From Glebionis coronaria (taxonomy: Eukaryota; Streptophyta; Magnoliopsida; Asterales; Asteraceae), in the NCBI GenBank assembly GCA_025667525.1, contig CM046874.1, positions 428,442,400 to 428,506,399 of the forward strand: a stretch of DNA of 64,000 bases. The letters run 5' to 3'. This document shows, in pieces, positions 35,641-46,874 of this stretch. How positions within the stretch are numbered: position 1 is the first letter of the stretch; each line of letters opens with the position of its first letter. The notes under the pieces were generated by a model. The model ran no database searches and was not told the origin of the DNA. It was given only the letters and a program-made list of their open reading frames with translations. Both the position numbers and the translations under genes were made by a program.

Positions 35641-36634
35641 ATTGGTGGAAGTTCATTGAAATAAAAGGCTTGTGCTTGTGGTGCTTAAATTGGAAAATAT
35701 CATTGTTGAGGAGTATAGCCTATTGGAGAAGTGATAGCTTGTGATGGTGATGCCTTATGTGTTGGTTGTTGTGGATAAGGCTGTTGAAGAACACATTGTT
35801 GAAATGCTTGCTGTGGCATCATTAGTGGTTGATAAGATGGTTGTTGTGGTTACTGATATGTGTGTTGTGGTTGCTGCATATATGATGGTTGTTAATAAGA
35901 GTATGCCAAGTTGTGTGGAGGATTCATTTAATGAGAAGCAATCATGGCAAGTAGATCATGGACTTGAGGTGTTGGCAACCGAGCCTCGAACACGTGGCAT
36001 TCGTGTTGTTGAAGAAAAGCTTGAAGTTGATCCACGTTGGTTTGATGCAAATCCTTAGCCAATTTAGAGGTCGTCACGTACTTGCTCCATTCGGAAGGAA
36101 GAGTGTTCAAATACTTGGTGTTTAACTGAAACGTCGGAATTGCCATGCCATAGATGTTTAGCTCATTCATCAATAGAGTGCATCTCAAATAATAATCATT
36201 GAGAGTCTCCCCGGGAACATAGACAAACTTATCAAACGTATCATATAGCTTACACTCTCGTTCTTGTTTAGTTAACGAGGTGCCTTGCATTAAAACATGA
36301 TTTCTATCCCATAATTCTTTGGCAACTTTATGTTTACTGACGAGTTTGTAGACATCTGGAGGAAGGGCTTGGAGAATGATGTTTGTAGCTTGTTTATCAC
36401 ACTTATCTTTAATCTTAGCATCTCTGGTCAATTCGCCCGTTGTGGGAGGACGAGTAACTGCCCCTTCTGTCACAGTACCATAACCGATGCCCAACTGAGA
36501 TGTACATTTTCTTTATTCAACATATAAAGTTCCATTCTAGATGCCCAATCCTCGTACATTATCTTCACCAACATTGGTGGACGATTATCCGTACCCGAGA
36601 GGATGGACTTATCCATAAGAGATATGTACTCCAT
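35641..36634 (-). pseudogene. H gag N-terminal half
   Basis: The ATG at 36634 starts MEYISLMDKSILSGTDNRPP, then EDWASRMELYML. A 1-nt shift near 36490 separates it from the main frame (36494 to 35928): DKCDKQATNIILQALPPDVY, LVSKHKVAKELWDR, LMQGTSLTKQERECKLYDTF and YLNTLPSEWSKYVT, the copia UBN2-type capsid region. 35641-35927 is Gln/Tyr-rich low-complexity text with stops. Confidence 0.88.
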
Positions 36635-36829
36635 TTTGATAAGTAAAGATTTACAAATGTTGATCGAACAATGAGAGAAAGTAAATGTGCTTGTTTTCGT
36701 GTGTTGAAGTCGAGAAACAATGTTGAAATACCCTAATAATATGTTCTCGAGAAACCAAAAAATTCCAAGGCTAATTCACTCACGAATATTCAAAATTTTC
36801 AAACTCACTTTTTTCGAAAAAATTTCCTA

Positions 36830-37330
36830 ATGATTTTCGGAATATTGATACTTTTGGTTTTCGGAATACTTAGATTTTTTCGGTTTTCGGAATACTCGAG
36901 GTTCTTTTGGTTTTCGGAATAACAAAGTTAGGATTTTCGGAATCAGTGAATGTTGGGGTTTTCGGAATACTTGCTGAGGATTTTCGGAATCCAAAAATCT
37001 AAAGATTTTCGGAATCCCCTTCGTTACGATTTTTGGAATCCAAAAAAAAATCTGAACTATTTTCAGAATCTACTTGCTGAGGATTTTTGGAATAAAAAAA
37101 ACTGAAGATTTTCGGGATCCCCTTCATTACGATTTTCGGAATCCAAAAAAACTTAACTATTACTTGCTGAGGATTTTCGGAATCCAAAAGGCTGAAGATT
37201 TTCGGAATTCCCTTCTTTAAAATTTTCACAATCCCAAACTTCCTTACAGATTTCGGAATAACCCAAAAAAACTTAAGGATTTTCTGAATATACCAATTAT
37301 TCCGAAAAAGATTTTCTCAATATGAAACCC
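36830..37330. repeat. TTTTCGGAAT word array in the H leader
   Basis: About nineteen copies of GATTTTCGGAAT or close variants occur in 500 bp. From about 36970 to 37210 they form a higher-order unit of about 100 bp (four words, with linkers like CCAAAAA, CCCCTTC and ACTTGCTGAG) repeated a little more than twice. The array lies between the primer site and the gag start, so it would be in the 5' untranslated RNA, where it reads ATTCCGAAAA. Confidence 0.9.
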
Positions 37331-37664
37331 TCTTAAGATCTTCGCAATATCAAAAACCCTCGTATGGTTTTCCCAATATCCAAAAAATTTTCGAAAGTAA
37401 AAATTACTCCTCAGCCGACTTCCTTCTTCCTCGGATGAAACAAACCCAAATCGAGATTTATAGCCAAAAAATTATCCAAACACCCAAAAACTTTGTGCTT
37501 TTAGCCAAAATAAATATACCAAATCACTACCACAACTATGTAGGTGATTTGTATCAAGATTAAACCACAAAAAAACACAAAAAAAAGAATTGGATCGAAT
37601 GAAAATAGATCAAGAACACATGAATTATTTAACACAAAACACATAAACAAGATAATCATCCCAT

Positions 37665-37678
37665 GGCTCTTGATACCA
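37665..37678 (-). other. Primer binding site of H
   Basis: Minus strand TGGTATCAAGAGCC, an initiator-Met type site with one inserted A relative to TGGTATCAGAGCC. It lies about 12 nt from the proposed LTR end, further than usual, so the LTR boundary may be nearer. Confidence 0.75.
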
Positions 37679-37690
37679 TTTATAAGATTA

Positions 37691-38003
37691 TGTAAATCTT
37701 GCTTATATTAGAGAGAGTAGAGAGAGAAAGATGGTGAGACACACACACTTAGAGAGAGAAAGTATGAAGAAACACACTTTTACTATTTGAAATATTAAAC
37801 CACACCATCTCCATCAAAGGATAGCGTTTATACTCCAAACCCATAATATGGGTATGGGTTTACAATGGGCCGTCGACCATTACTAATCGACTGGGCTTAT
37901 GCTTAGTTTGTTTAGCTAAATAATACAAGGACTACGAGCTACTAACTTAATACATTGTCGGAGTTACCGATCCTTCTAAATACGTAAAAACGTATTTCCA
38001 ACA
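37691..38003 (-). repeat. 5' LTR of H
   Basis: On the minus strand it begins TGTTGGAAATACG, a typical copia LTR start, and ends about GATTTACA (37691), about 313 bp. GAGAGA tracts lie at 37705-37765. The 3' LTR is outside the window, so the exact end could not be checked by comparison. Confidence 0.7.
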
Positions 38004-38583
38004 GCATTTACTCGGTACTTTGTGGAATACAATATGTGTATAAATAATTTTTGTACTCTTCTTAATATTAAACGCAACGTGTCTAAATTGTGGTGGCATT
38101 CACATCATGCAATGGTCTTTGGGACTTTAATCGTATTGGAGTACAAAACATATTTTGAAACAAAGATTGTACAATAATTTTGTTATTTGTTTTATTAATG
38201 TTAAATAAATCAAATTTGTTTTAAGTAATGATTTTTGTTTTTATATTTTATACATATGTTTATTGATGAGTTTTATTATAAAAAAATTAAATTTATACAC
38301 ATTCAAGCTTTTCAAGTCAAGCTCAAACTTTTATCAAGCCCAAGCCTAGATTGGTAAAGCTTGACAAGCTATCAAGCCAGGCTCAAGCTTACAATTTTAT
38401 AATCAAGCCAAGCTCAAGCCCTACTAAGCTTGAGCTCGGCTCGACTCGATAACACCCTTAACTGGAACACCAAAGTATTCATGCCAAAACCATAATTGTT
38501 GATCCACAACCGTTCTAACCTAAGAGTTGGGTATTTATGATCCCGTCTTTTAAATTGAGTCTGTAAAGCCTTAGGAGAATTTT
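38004..38583. other. Unassigned sequence between elements H and F
   Basis: About 580 bp with no recognised retrotransposon part and no ORF; the only candidate for pre-insertion host DNA. 38300-38450 is rich in overlapping CAAGCTC/AAGCTTGA words ending GCTCGGCTCGACTCGATAAC and then ACCC, a text type I associate with dispersed plant repeats but cannot classify. Confidence 0.5.
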
Positions 38584-39220
38584 TGTAAAACCCGTATTAA
38601 AATACCATGAACAGTGAATACACGAAAATACGATAAAATTTAAATTTTCCATTTATAATATGTTACACGTGTCACGATATTAATAACATGTACTTACGTA
38701 TATATTATAAATGTGTTTACGATCACGACATATAAACGTACGATAATTAAAACACGAACGTACGCGTGTATTTAACTTAACTAGAAAAGACTACGGGTTT
38801 TCCTCGTGGGCTTCATTTGGCCGCGGCTAGAGAGCAAAGAAAGAAAAGAATGGGCCTTTTGGCCCATGACCCATTTAAATCCATGTTTAATAAAAACACA
38901 GGGAACTTTAATTCATAATTTAGGTTAACAAAAAATAAGAAACCCTTGCCTCCCTTTCTTCCTTGTCGCCGGCCATTGATCACCAAAAGGGGTGTTCGGG
39001 ACGATTTTGCTATTTGATTTTTTGTGTACGTGTTCGTGATCCTAAACCTTTTTCTTTCACGCATTCGGTAATTATCGAACCCTTTTTCTTTTTAATTCTT
39101 TTAATGAATTGATGATCTTATTATAATTAATCATAAAAACAAACAAGAAAACATGTTAAGATTAATTAAAAATCAAGAATTAAGGGTATTTGGTGTTTGA
39201 TTTGTTCGGCCGAGACCCAA

Positions 39221-39386
39221 ACCGAGAGCCCAAGGCTCTCGGTGGTGTTTGTTTCGCCTAGCCGAGACCTCAAGTTCTCGGTGTGGGGTTGTTTGGCTCG
39301 GACGCAGGCAAGGGGAACCCCGACCGCGAGTCGGGGTATGTTTTTGGTTTGGTTTCGGGGCTAACCGAGACCACTAGGGTCTCGGT
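39221..39386 (+). repeat. Hairpin set in the F LTR
   Basis: 39221-39243: ACCGAGAGCC / GGCTCTCGGT, perfect 10-bp stem, loop CAA. 39262-39281: CCGAGA / TCTCGG. 39318-39336: CCCCGAC / GTCGGGG, loop CGCGA. 39364-39386: ACCGAGACC / GGTCTCGGT, 9-bp stem, loop ACTAG. The first differs from the E stems on both arms so that pairing is kept. Confidence 0.85.
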
Positions 39387-39917
39387 GTGGCTCGGTTTAA
39401 AAAGAACAGTGGCAACCGGCACTCAGCCGGTGTGAACCGGGCTTGGCAGTGGCAGTCGTGGCTCGGCAGTGGAACCGAAGGCCACCAATGGCAATCGGTT
39501 AGCCGGTCTAGCCACTGGTGGGGCTGCGTGTGATGATAAGTCGCCAGCTGACACCACTAGCCGCCGACTTTGTGGTGTCGGCTAGGCATTTTCGGGCTCG
39601 GGTATATATTTTTAAACACGGGTTCGGGCTCGAGAATTTTAAAAATAGTTTAATGGTTTAATTAAATTATTTTCCAAGATTATTTAATTTAATTAAATAC
39701 ATGACTTAGGTTAAAATATTAGAATTAATATTTCATGACTAACCTAAGTATTTACTTAGCTTAATTTAATTAAAACATGATATTTTTAATTAAATTCTTA
39801 TAATGTATAGTTTATTAAATTAACCAAGTTAATCATTTAATAAGCTATAATACTTGAACCATGACTTGTATTTTACTAAATAAACTTTACTTGACATTAA
39901 TAATCCAGCTTATTTCT

Positions 39918-40010
39918 AATTATGGAAACTTACTATTTTTGGAAACTTTCTATTTTTAGAAACTTACTATTTATGGAAACCTGCTATTTTTAGGAAGTTA
40001 CTTAGTATTA
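39918..40010 (+). repeat. Short GGAAAC minisatellite in the F LTR
   Basis: About five units of the same 17-18 bp type as 28020-28350 (TATGGAAACTTACTATTTT). It is far shorter than in E. Confidence 0.85.
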
Positions 40011-41257
40011 CAATACAAGTATTATAATACCTTATTACATGAATAATAAACAACAGAATGCAAGAATAACTACAGATTAACACTTAAAACAGTTAAAACA
40101 TGACATAACATGAGTAATAAGCTAAGAACACACAGAACCAATAAAACACATGTAATTCAGACAACTCATACACATCCCTATTCTTATGTAGTATTATCCG
40201 TCAAGGCGGAGTAGGTTCTTCAGCGTTTCCGTTAGCTTCTACTGGACACAAGGTACAGATTTCCCGTCCTTCAGTAAGGACAATCTATTCCTTTATTAGG
40301 ATTTCCCGTATGCAGTCAACTGTTTTCCCAATAGTTATAGATTTAAATGCTTATGTTTTATTAGTTACCTTAGCCATATACATGCATGACCAGTTTCACC
40401 TAGTTATGGAGGTACCATAACCATAACACCAGAGGCACTAGTGTTATGACTTCACCACGGCGAAGTGATAGCTCATGGCGTCCCTTTCAGTTTATTTGGC
40501 TTTTATTATTATTTATTATCATGTGGGACGTATGGGTGCATCCTAGTTATAGTGTCAGTTAGGATTTCATGGTGAATGTGGTGTGTGCCTTGCATCCTTC
40601 ACAAGGAGCTGATACCTCCTACCCATTACCATATTAATTAGAGGCATCCCCTCTAATTTGCATGATGAGTTCACCCCTCCAAGTATTCATGCACGTTGTT
40701 GACCTCATGACCTATATTGGCTTTTGGTATATTAAACTAATACAGATTTTCATAAGTAAACATAAGCTATGTTTTCATAACTAAAACTAGTAAACATGTT
40801 ATACATCTAGGTTTCCCAGGACTTATTCGTTTCCGCTGCCTTCATGCGTTATATGTTCTTTATATGCTTTCATTACTCTATGTTTCCATGCTTTATTGTA
40901 TATCCGTGCACTGGGCGTTATGATCAGCCGTTTTCCATTTCCATGTTCCCAAACGGCAGGTACCCATGGTCGCAAGTAGGATCTCAAGAGTATGTGCATT
41001 CGGATGGAAGATATCCAGCCTTCTATATCTTATGCATTTATCATACTTTATCTTACTTTATTTCATGTTGGACATTGTTTAGTCCTTTCCCTTTACAATA
41101 CTTTTATTTTCTTGTGTTGAGTTACTTGGACTACCGATGTTTGATTCTGGTATTTCGTTTTATGGTCATGAATGTTTAGACATTTACCTTGCATGCTTTG
41201 ATGACACACCATATATTTATATGATATTCCATTTTACCAAATGGGGTGTTATAGTTA

Positions 41258-41270
41258 TGGTATCAGAGCC
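41258..41270 (+). other. Primer binding site of F
   Basis: TGGTATCAGAGCC, the canonical plant initiator-Met primer site, 4 nt after the LTR end. Confidence 0.92.
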
Positions 41271-42478
41271 AAGGTTTTGACATGTAGCTCTGTAAAACAT
41301 GACGTGTGACTTACGAGTAGTCACCAGCGTCTTCCTAGAACTGACAGTTGGTTTTCATGTATTCATTTCATGTATTCATTTCATGCATTTCATCTCACTG
41401 TCGCAGGAATTTTGACTAAGTAATGGTTAGTACAGGACTGACCATGTTTAGTCGCATGTGTTTTTATGGAAACATTTTGTTCGTTTAGTGGTACGACCCA
41501 TAGGCGTCCACACTTGCCTTTTTGTTTTGTGAACCGACCCATAGGCGTTTACTCATGGACATATCATCATATTTAATTTACCATTCATTTTAAAACTCTT
41601 TTATGCATCATAAATAATTCATGTTTTATACATTGTTCATGCATTTTCTACTCATGTCATATTTATTAAGACTCATTATTTATGCTGCATTTTGTTTTAA
41701 CTGTCAGATGGTGAACACACGCAATGCTCAAGATTTGGCTGCAGCTGTCAATGTAGCTTTGCAAGCCCTCTTTCCCTAACTTCGCAATGAAATCAGGGAC
41801 GAAGTCCATGCTAAAATTCAAGCCCAGTGCGTTCAATTTGGCCCTCATCATCAGAACCACAACAATCCTCCACCTCCACCGCATGTTACCCTCATGACTT
41901 GGTTGGAGCGATTCAACAAACAGAGACCCTGTTCGTTTGAGCAAACTGACAGCCCCAACGAGGCTAAAGCTTGGATTTCTCATATCGAGAAGATATTTAA
42001 TGCGATGGGTTGTGACAGTGTTTTCAAGGCAAGAATGGGTTGCTATAAGTTTGAAGGTGATGTGCTGCAGTGGTGGAAGTCAGTTAAGCTGTCCAATGGT
42101 GGTGATGATTCGGTTGCACTGTTGACATGGGACTAGTTTAAGGAACTCTTCTTTAGTCATTACTTCCCGCATGCTAAGCAGGATAAACTTAAGAGGGATT
42201 ACCATAATATCCGACAGGTTGTTGGGGAGAACAACAATGAATTTATGTAGAGGTTTCTCCGTTTGGTTGGTTTCTTGGGTGCAGCAGCTGGTACTGCTAA
42301 GGAGCAAGCTGAGAAGTTTCGCTGGGCTCTTCGCACTTTGGTTGCCAACAGTTTGGTTTGTGCTACGTTCACTACAGTGGCACAAGTGGCCGATGCAGCC
42401 CGAAAGCTTGAGATGCTTTAGGAACGAGAGGAGTTTGGTGATGATCGATCGGTGAAGAGGTATCTCCAATCACCAATT

Positions 42479-42548
42479 GTAACCATTCATTTCTTTCAAA
42501 AATTTTCATCCTCATATCATCCTATGTTCAACTTTATATTTCAGATAG
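42479..42548 (+). other. Candidate intron 1 of F gag
   Basis: GTAACCATTC to CAGATAG, about 70 bp, T-rich, phase 0: CCA ATT joined to AAG ACT GAC. An acceptor 4 nt upstream (TTTCAG, 42544) is stronger by sequence but would shift the frame, so the exact 3' site is uncertain. Confidence 0.5.
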
Positions 42549-42688
42549 AAGACTGACGACCGGAAACCTGCGGTCGCTCAACAGCAATCATCTTAGGAAA
42601 ACGGTCAAACCAACGAGTGTTCTTGTTCAGATAGGCGTGGCAGTAATGATAATTACCATAACAATGCCAATAACTCGAACAACAGCAG

Positions 42689-42764
42689 GTCCCTACATTT
42701 ACCTTCTTTCATGTTAAACTGTCTTATGTTATGCTATTCTGACACTCCAGTGACTCATATTCAG
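42689..42764 (+). other. Candidate intron 2 of F gag
   Basis: GTCCCTACAT to CATATTCAG, 76 bp, T-rich, with CTCAT-like branch text before the acceptor. Phase 2: AAC AGC AG joined to G AAC AAT AAC, giving an uninterrupted Asn-Ser-Arg tract. Confidence 0.6.
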
Positions 42765-42829
42765 GAACAATAACAACAGCAGGGATCAAGACCGTAGAGG
42801 TTCACAGCCTAACCATTCTACTTCATCTG

Positions 42830-42931
42830 GTAACTATTAAACATTCTATGTAATCATGCTTATGTTCCATGATCATGTCTCATGCATGTAATCCTGGACA
42901 CGCTCTCAGCTAGCTAGGACGCTTGTTGGAG
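42830..42931 (+). other. Candidate intron 3 of F gag (conserved in E)
   Basis: GTAACTATTAAAC to TTGTTGGAG, 102 bp, phase 1. It starts after TCATCTG exactly as the E intron does and has related internal text (CATGTCTCAYGCAT). Joining gives SGFTHPICPTC, parallel to SGGYTFPICTTY in E. Confidence 0.6.
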
Positions 42932-42970
42932 GGTTCACGCATCCTATCTGCCCTACTTGTTCGCGCAGAC

Positions 42971-45900
42971 TAATAAGTGTGTAAACACTAATCCTTTTAC
43001 CACTAAAATCAAGGAAAAACAAAACCAAAACGTGTATTTAATATCTTAAAAGTCGGAATTACGCGTGGTTTTGTGTTTTTGTGTGAAATAGGTACAAAAG
43101 ATCAAAAGGAAATAAAACACGGGATTTCACAGTCATTTATTGAAGAAAAGTCAAGGAAAAGACAAAGTCAAAGTCAAAGGATCAAAAGTGCAAATATTCC
43201 AAATTTCAAGGACCTAAATGGAAGATTTGTTAAAGATAAGGACCAAAAGTGTAAAAGTTTGAAAGATCAAGGGTTAGAAATGAAGATTTATAGAAGATAA
43301 GGCTTAAAGATCAAGAGTTTGTAAAATTCAAGGATTTAAATTGCCAAATATCCAAAGTCCAGGGGCTGAAATGAAAATTTTCATGCTTAAACAAAGTTTG
43401 GAAAGCATTATATACAAGATGCCGAAGTATACTAACCACAAGGGCTGGTTTTGCCAAGATTGAAAGGTGGGTTGGTCAACCTCAGTCAAACTGAGTAAAT
43501 TAGTAATAAAAAGGGAGGGAAAATTACTATTCATCCTCCCCCTCTCTTTTTACCAGTGAAGAAACAAAAAGGGGGTTTTTACCCTATTTGGAAATCAAGC
43601 TAATTAAATCCCATCAATCCACTCCCAACCCACCAATCACTGAATCCCATGTGCCCCAAGGCCACATCATCAACTGCCATGCTGGCGATCCAAGCTTCCC
43701 AAGAAAAGAAACATAACTTTTTGGAATTTTGCACTAAAGTTAGTGTAAAATAAACACAAAGGTGGCAAAAACGAATGTCATGCTGGCAATCCGTGTCAGG
43801 ACAGAGAAAGAAATAGAAAAATCCAAGGGGCCTCAATCTTGCTTCCTTCCTAAGCAAGATCCAACGAATGATATTGAAACCATTGGAGAGAGAAACTCAA
43901 CCCCTAAGGCTCCTTATTCTCCTATAAATAGGGATTAGTTTTTCATTGATTGAATGTAATTTTCCTTAGTTTTAATTTCTGTAATTTTATTTTTCTTCAA
44001 TGTTTAAGTAAGTTGTAATGCTTTTATGGTTAATGAAAAGTTTGATTTAGCTTTAAAAGTGTTCTTTTAATTTCTGCCTTAAAGTTCCCTTTGAATTTTT
44101 GTCTTATTCTGTTATAAGCTATAAGCTCTTGATTAAGCTCTTTTTTCAAAGTCATCTATATCTCACATAAGCTGATAAAAAGGTTTATGTGAGATTTGTT
44201 TTCAAAAGCTAAGGAAATTAAAAAAATATATCACAAAAAAATATTAAGCTCAAAGGAACGTGTTGAAGGCTGCCTCACTCATCGAAGGAGTGAACAGTAG
44301 GTATTAATAAGCTAATAAGCTGAAAATAAGCTGTTAGCAGGTTGATAGTTAGAAAGGGTTGAAGATTCAGGCCTTGTGCAAAGGCTACTATTGGAAAGGA
44401 GCTTGGCTTAAGGTCTATGCATTGTTTACTTTTTCCGCTCAAAACTTAGTAGCTTATCTATTTTGCTTTTCTATGGTTTATTTGCTTATTCTGAGTAACC
44501 TCTTTGCTTATTAATTGTTGTAGATTTTATTTAGTAGTTTAATTTTGTTACTTGCAATTTTCTGTCATAAAACACAAAACAATACTTGGTGATTTTCTTT
44601 ATCAGTCTTTTGCTCAGTTTTAATCGCTTGTAATTTGGTTATATAAGTCTAAACGTAGTTGTTAAGCACTAATTAGTTCATCTTAAGTCTCTAGAAACAG
44701 GAATCATAAGCTTATGCCCCAATTCAATCAGAAGTTGCTGATGTATATGCTTAAGGTGTGTTTGGTAAAGCTGTTGATGATAGATGATTGAGTAGGTACA
44801 GACCTGAACTTGTTTGCATCTCATTAGGTAGCCTAAAAGTAGTATTATCCAACTCTTAAAGTCAGCTTGCAATAGTCAAAGAGGCAAACGGTCACAAAAA
44901 GGTTTGGGTCAGATTTTAGCTTAAACAGCCTACTTCACCATCACTTTTCTTCCTGCTCATTAGGATCTAGATCAAGTAGTTTAGCATTTTGGATAGCCAG
45001 TACTTGTAGCTTTAATTTTGTAGTTGAAACTTTTTCATTAAGCTCATTAGATAAGCCACCATTAAGCTCCAAAGTTACCTTAAAAATCTGCATATTAGCA
45101 TTTTCTTTTAATAGTCACTTTATTTCAACAGATTTTCTTGCCTAATCTTCCAATGAATTTCGAAGTTTTTAGTTTAGAAATCAATATTTCCGCTTATTGA
45201 ACATATAGGAACAAATTGCAGCTTATTTGGTGTTAAAATAAGCTCGAACAGCTTATAAAAGGGTTCAACCCGTTTTGTTAAAAAAGTATGTGTTTATTGC
45301 AGTTTGGTCCCTTATTTCGCAGCTAGTTGTCATTTTTTGGTAATTGCATTTCTTGTCCTTTTCTTTCAGTTTTTTGTTATTCTTACGTATTGGGCCTACA
45401 ATTTGGGCCTGCGAATATTATTAAGCCAATAAGGTTGAATTTTTTTTACAATTTCAAAAGAGGGCTGCGTTTAGTTTTTAAACATTTCATTACATTTGCA
45501 ATTTTTTAAAAATAGAATTTTAGATTTATAAAACTAAAATAGTTTTAATAAATAGAAAAAAAATATATATATATATATATATAAACATATATAAAAAGTA
45601 TAAAAAAATAGTTTTTACATTCTTAGATTAAGTTTGGCATTTTCATTTTTAGAATAATTTTGCATTTACATTTCTAGCGTTTTAATATTTTTCATTTTTA
45701 CTTTTATTTTCGTTTAGCATTTTAATCATTCTCGTTTGCGATTTAATTGTGCACTTTATATTTTGTTCTTTGTGCTTTAATTGCGGTAATTGCACTTTAT
45801 TTTAGATTAGTAAGTATTTATATATTCATATTATTATTTTTATCTTTTTACGTGCATTCAAGTAACATAAAATCCAAAAATATATCTTAACCAAAAACGA

Positions 45901-45990
45901 ATAAATCTTGTGAATTATTTGAGATCAATTCGAGACGATTGAGGAACGATAAATAGATAAAAAAAAAAGAATTGAAAAATTCCGATATTA
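42971..45990 (+). repeat. 5' LTR of A1
   Basis: 3020 bp. It starts TAATAAGTGTGTAAACAC, as do A2 and A3 in their own sense, and ends ...TCCGATATTA before AAT and the primer site. The ends TAAT/ATTA are inverted but are not the usual TG/CA. TATA-like CTATAAAT lies at 43922. The middle is rich in AAGCTTAT/AATAAGC words, and a short (TA)n lies at 45560-45582. Confidence 0.8.
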
Positions 45991-45993
45991 AAT

Positions 45994-46006
45994 TGGCGCC
46001 GCTGCC
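45994..46006 (+). other. Primer binding site of A1
   Basis: TGGCGCCGCTGCC closely matches the TGGCGCCGTTGCC site (tRNA-Asp type) known from Athila elements, with one difference. Confidence 0.85.
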
Positions 46007-46874
46007 GCTTCGCTCGTTACGATTGACGATTTTTCGTGAGAAGATTTGGATTTTGGGATCCGTTCATTTTTAACGTTATTTTTCTTGTTAAAAAATCAAA
46101 AACATAAAAAAATCAAAAAGATAAAAATACAAAAAAATTAAAAATTCATCACAAACAAACTCTTTCCTAAGATTTGCACCAAAAAAATAAAAAATCCAAA
46201 AGTAATACTTTTCCTAAAGTATTACACCAAAAATATTAAGTATTATTGTTATTTTTTATTTCGATTTCCTTCGTATTTTTTGTGAATATATATTTTTCTA
46301 AAAAATACAAAAAGATTTTTCTTTTACTATTAGATATTACGTATAGAACATTAATACACAATATTCCAAAAGTATTGCCGAGGCATTACACCGTATTTGG
46401 AGGCGTTCCGGTTCCATTTACGTGTATCGATCAAAGAAAAATAAAGGCAAAAAAGATAAATACTAATAAAAAGTTTGAACTGGATTTATACAAATGATAA
46501 GGTGGGTATAAGGCGACGAGCTATAAAAGGCCGTCTAAGGAAAAAGGTTTTTAAGTGCTTTGTGCCACCTCGTTTCCCCGCTTGCTTGTGCGTATATTGA
46601 GAGGGACGACTGATTATTGGTTTGCCAACTCAAGTAGTATTACGTATATATTTTTTGAGCTTTTAATATTGAACCTCGAGAGGGATAATCCCTTTCCTCT
46701 CAAAGTCGACCGAGGTCTCCTACCTCATTCCTCGAGTTTAGTTGTACGCGCACTCGCACGCGTGCACACATACCGAGTGGTGTACAAAATACGTCTAATT
46801 CTTCCAAAAAGAAGAAGAAGAACAAAAAGACCGTCAATCAAGCCGATCCTGAGAATCGAGCTTTCGACAATACG
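46007..46874 (+). other. A1 leader
   Basis: Non-coding by motif content. Short frames exist (for example 46246-46497 and 46555-46899) but are not recognisable. In the gag frame, sequence directly upstream of the first ATG is open for about 45 codons and encodes KKKKKNKKTVNQADPENRAF, so the original gag start may have lain upstream. Confidence 0.6.

Larger units (their letters stand above)
29606..38003 (-). mobile_element. H: Ty1/copia element, 5' LTR to RT
   Basis: Minus-strand copia element. Order from 38003 downward: 5' LTR, primer site, leader with a word array, gag, long gag-pol spacer, protease, integrase, linker, RT, cut at 29606 by E. The protein text closely recalls a copia family abundant in Asteraceae. 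Multiple frameshifts and stops make it dead. The RT end, RNase H and 3' LTR should lie left of the window beyond E. Confidence 0.9.
38584..41253 (+). repeat. 5' LTR of F
   Basis: 2670 bp, TGTAAAACCCG...GGGGTGTTATA, aligned with the E LTR. It contains the GC-rich hairpin block (39200-39600), the short minisatellite (39918-40010) and the conserved last kilobase. In the matching parts, ORF-like pieces are not conserved with E, so it is regarded as non-coding. Confidence 0.88.
38584..42970 (+). mobile_element. F: chromovirus-like Ty3/gypsy element, 5' LTR and gag
   Basis: 5' LTR, initiator-Met primer site, about 440 bp leader, then gag interrupted by three candidate introns, cut at 42970 by A1 just after the codons for HPICPTCSRR. 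It is the same family as E. The zinc knuckle, pol and 3' LTR should lie right of the window. Confidence 0.88.
41708..42970 (+). pseudogene. F gag, four exons with three candidate introns
   Basis: Starts MVNTRNAQDLAAAVNVALQA. The capsid (Retrotrans_gag type) region reads TWLERFNKQRPCSFEQTDSP, NEAKAWISHIEKIFNAMGC, YKFEGDVLQWWKSVK, FKELFFSHYFPHAKQ and FLRLVGFLGAAAGTAKEQAE. Nonsense codons interrupt it near 41779, 42134, 42248 and 42419. After 42478 the coding text resumes only if three GT-AG intervals are removed: KTDDRKPAVAQQQSS, then SNDNYHNNANNSNNSR, NNNNSRDQDRRGSQPNHSTS and SGFTHPICPTCSRR. The Asn/Ser/Arg-rich tail before the Cys motif is normal for this gag. A1 cuts it at 42970. Confidence 0.8.

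Noticed and set aside
36999..37229. Minus-strand frame encoding repeated IPKIF-type text in the H leader
   Set aside because: Caused by translation of the TTTTCGGAAT array; the frame depends on spacing and has no support as a protein.
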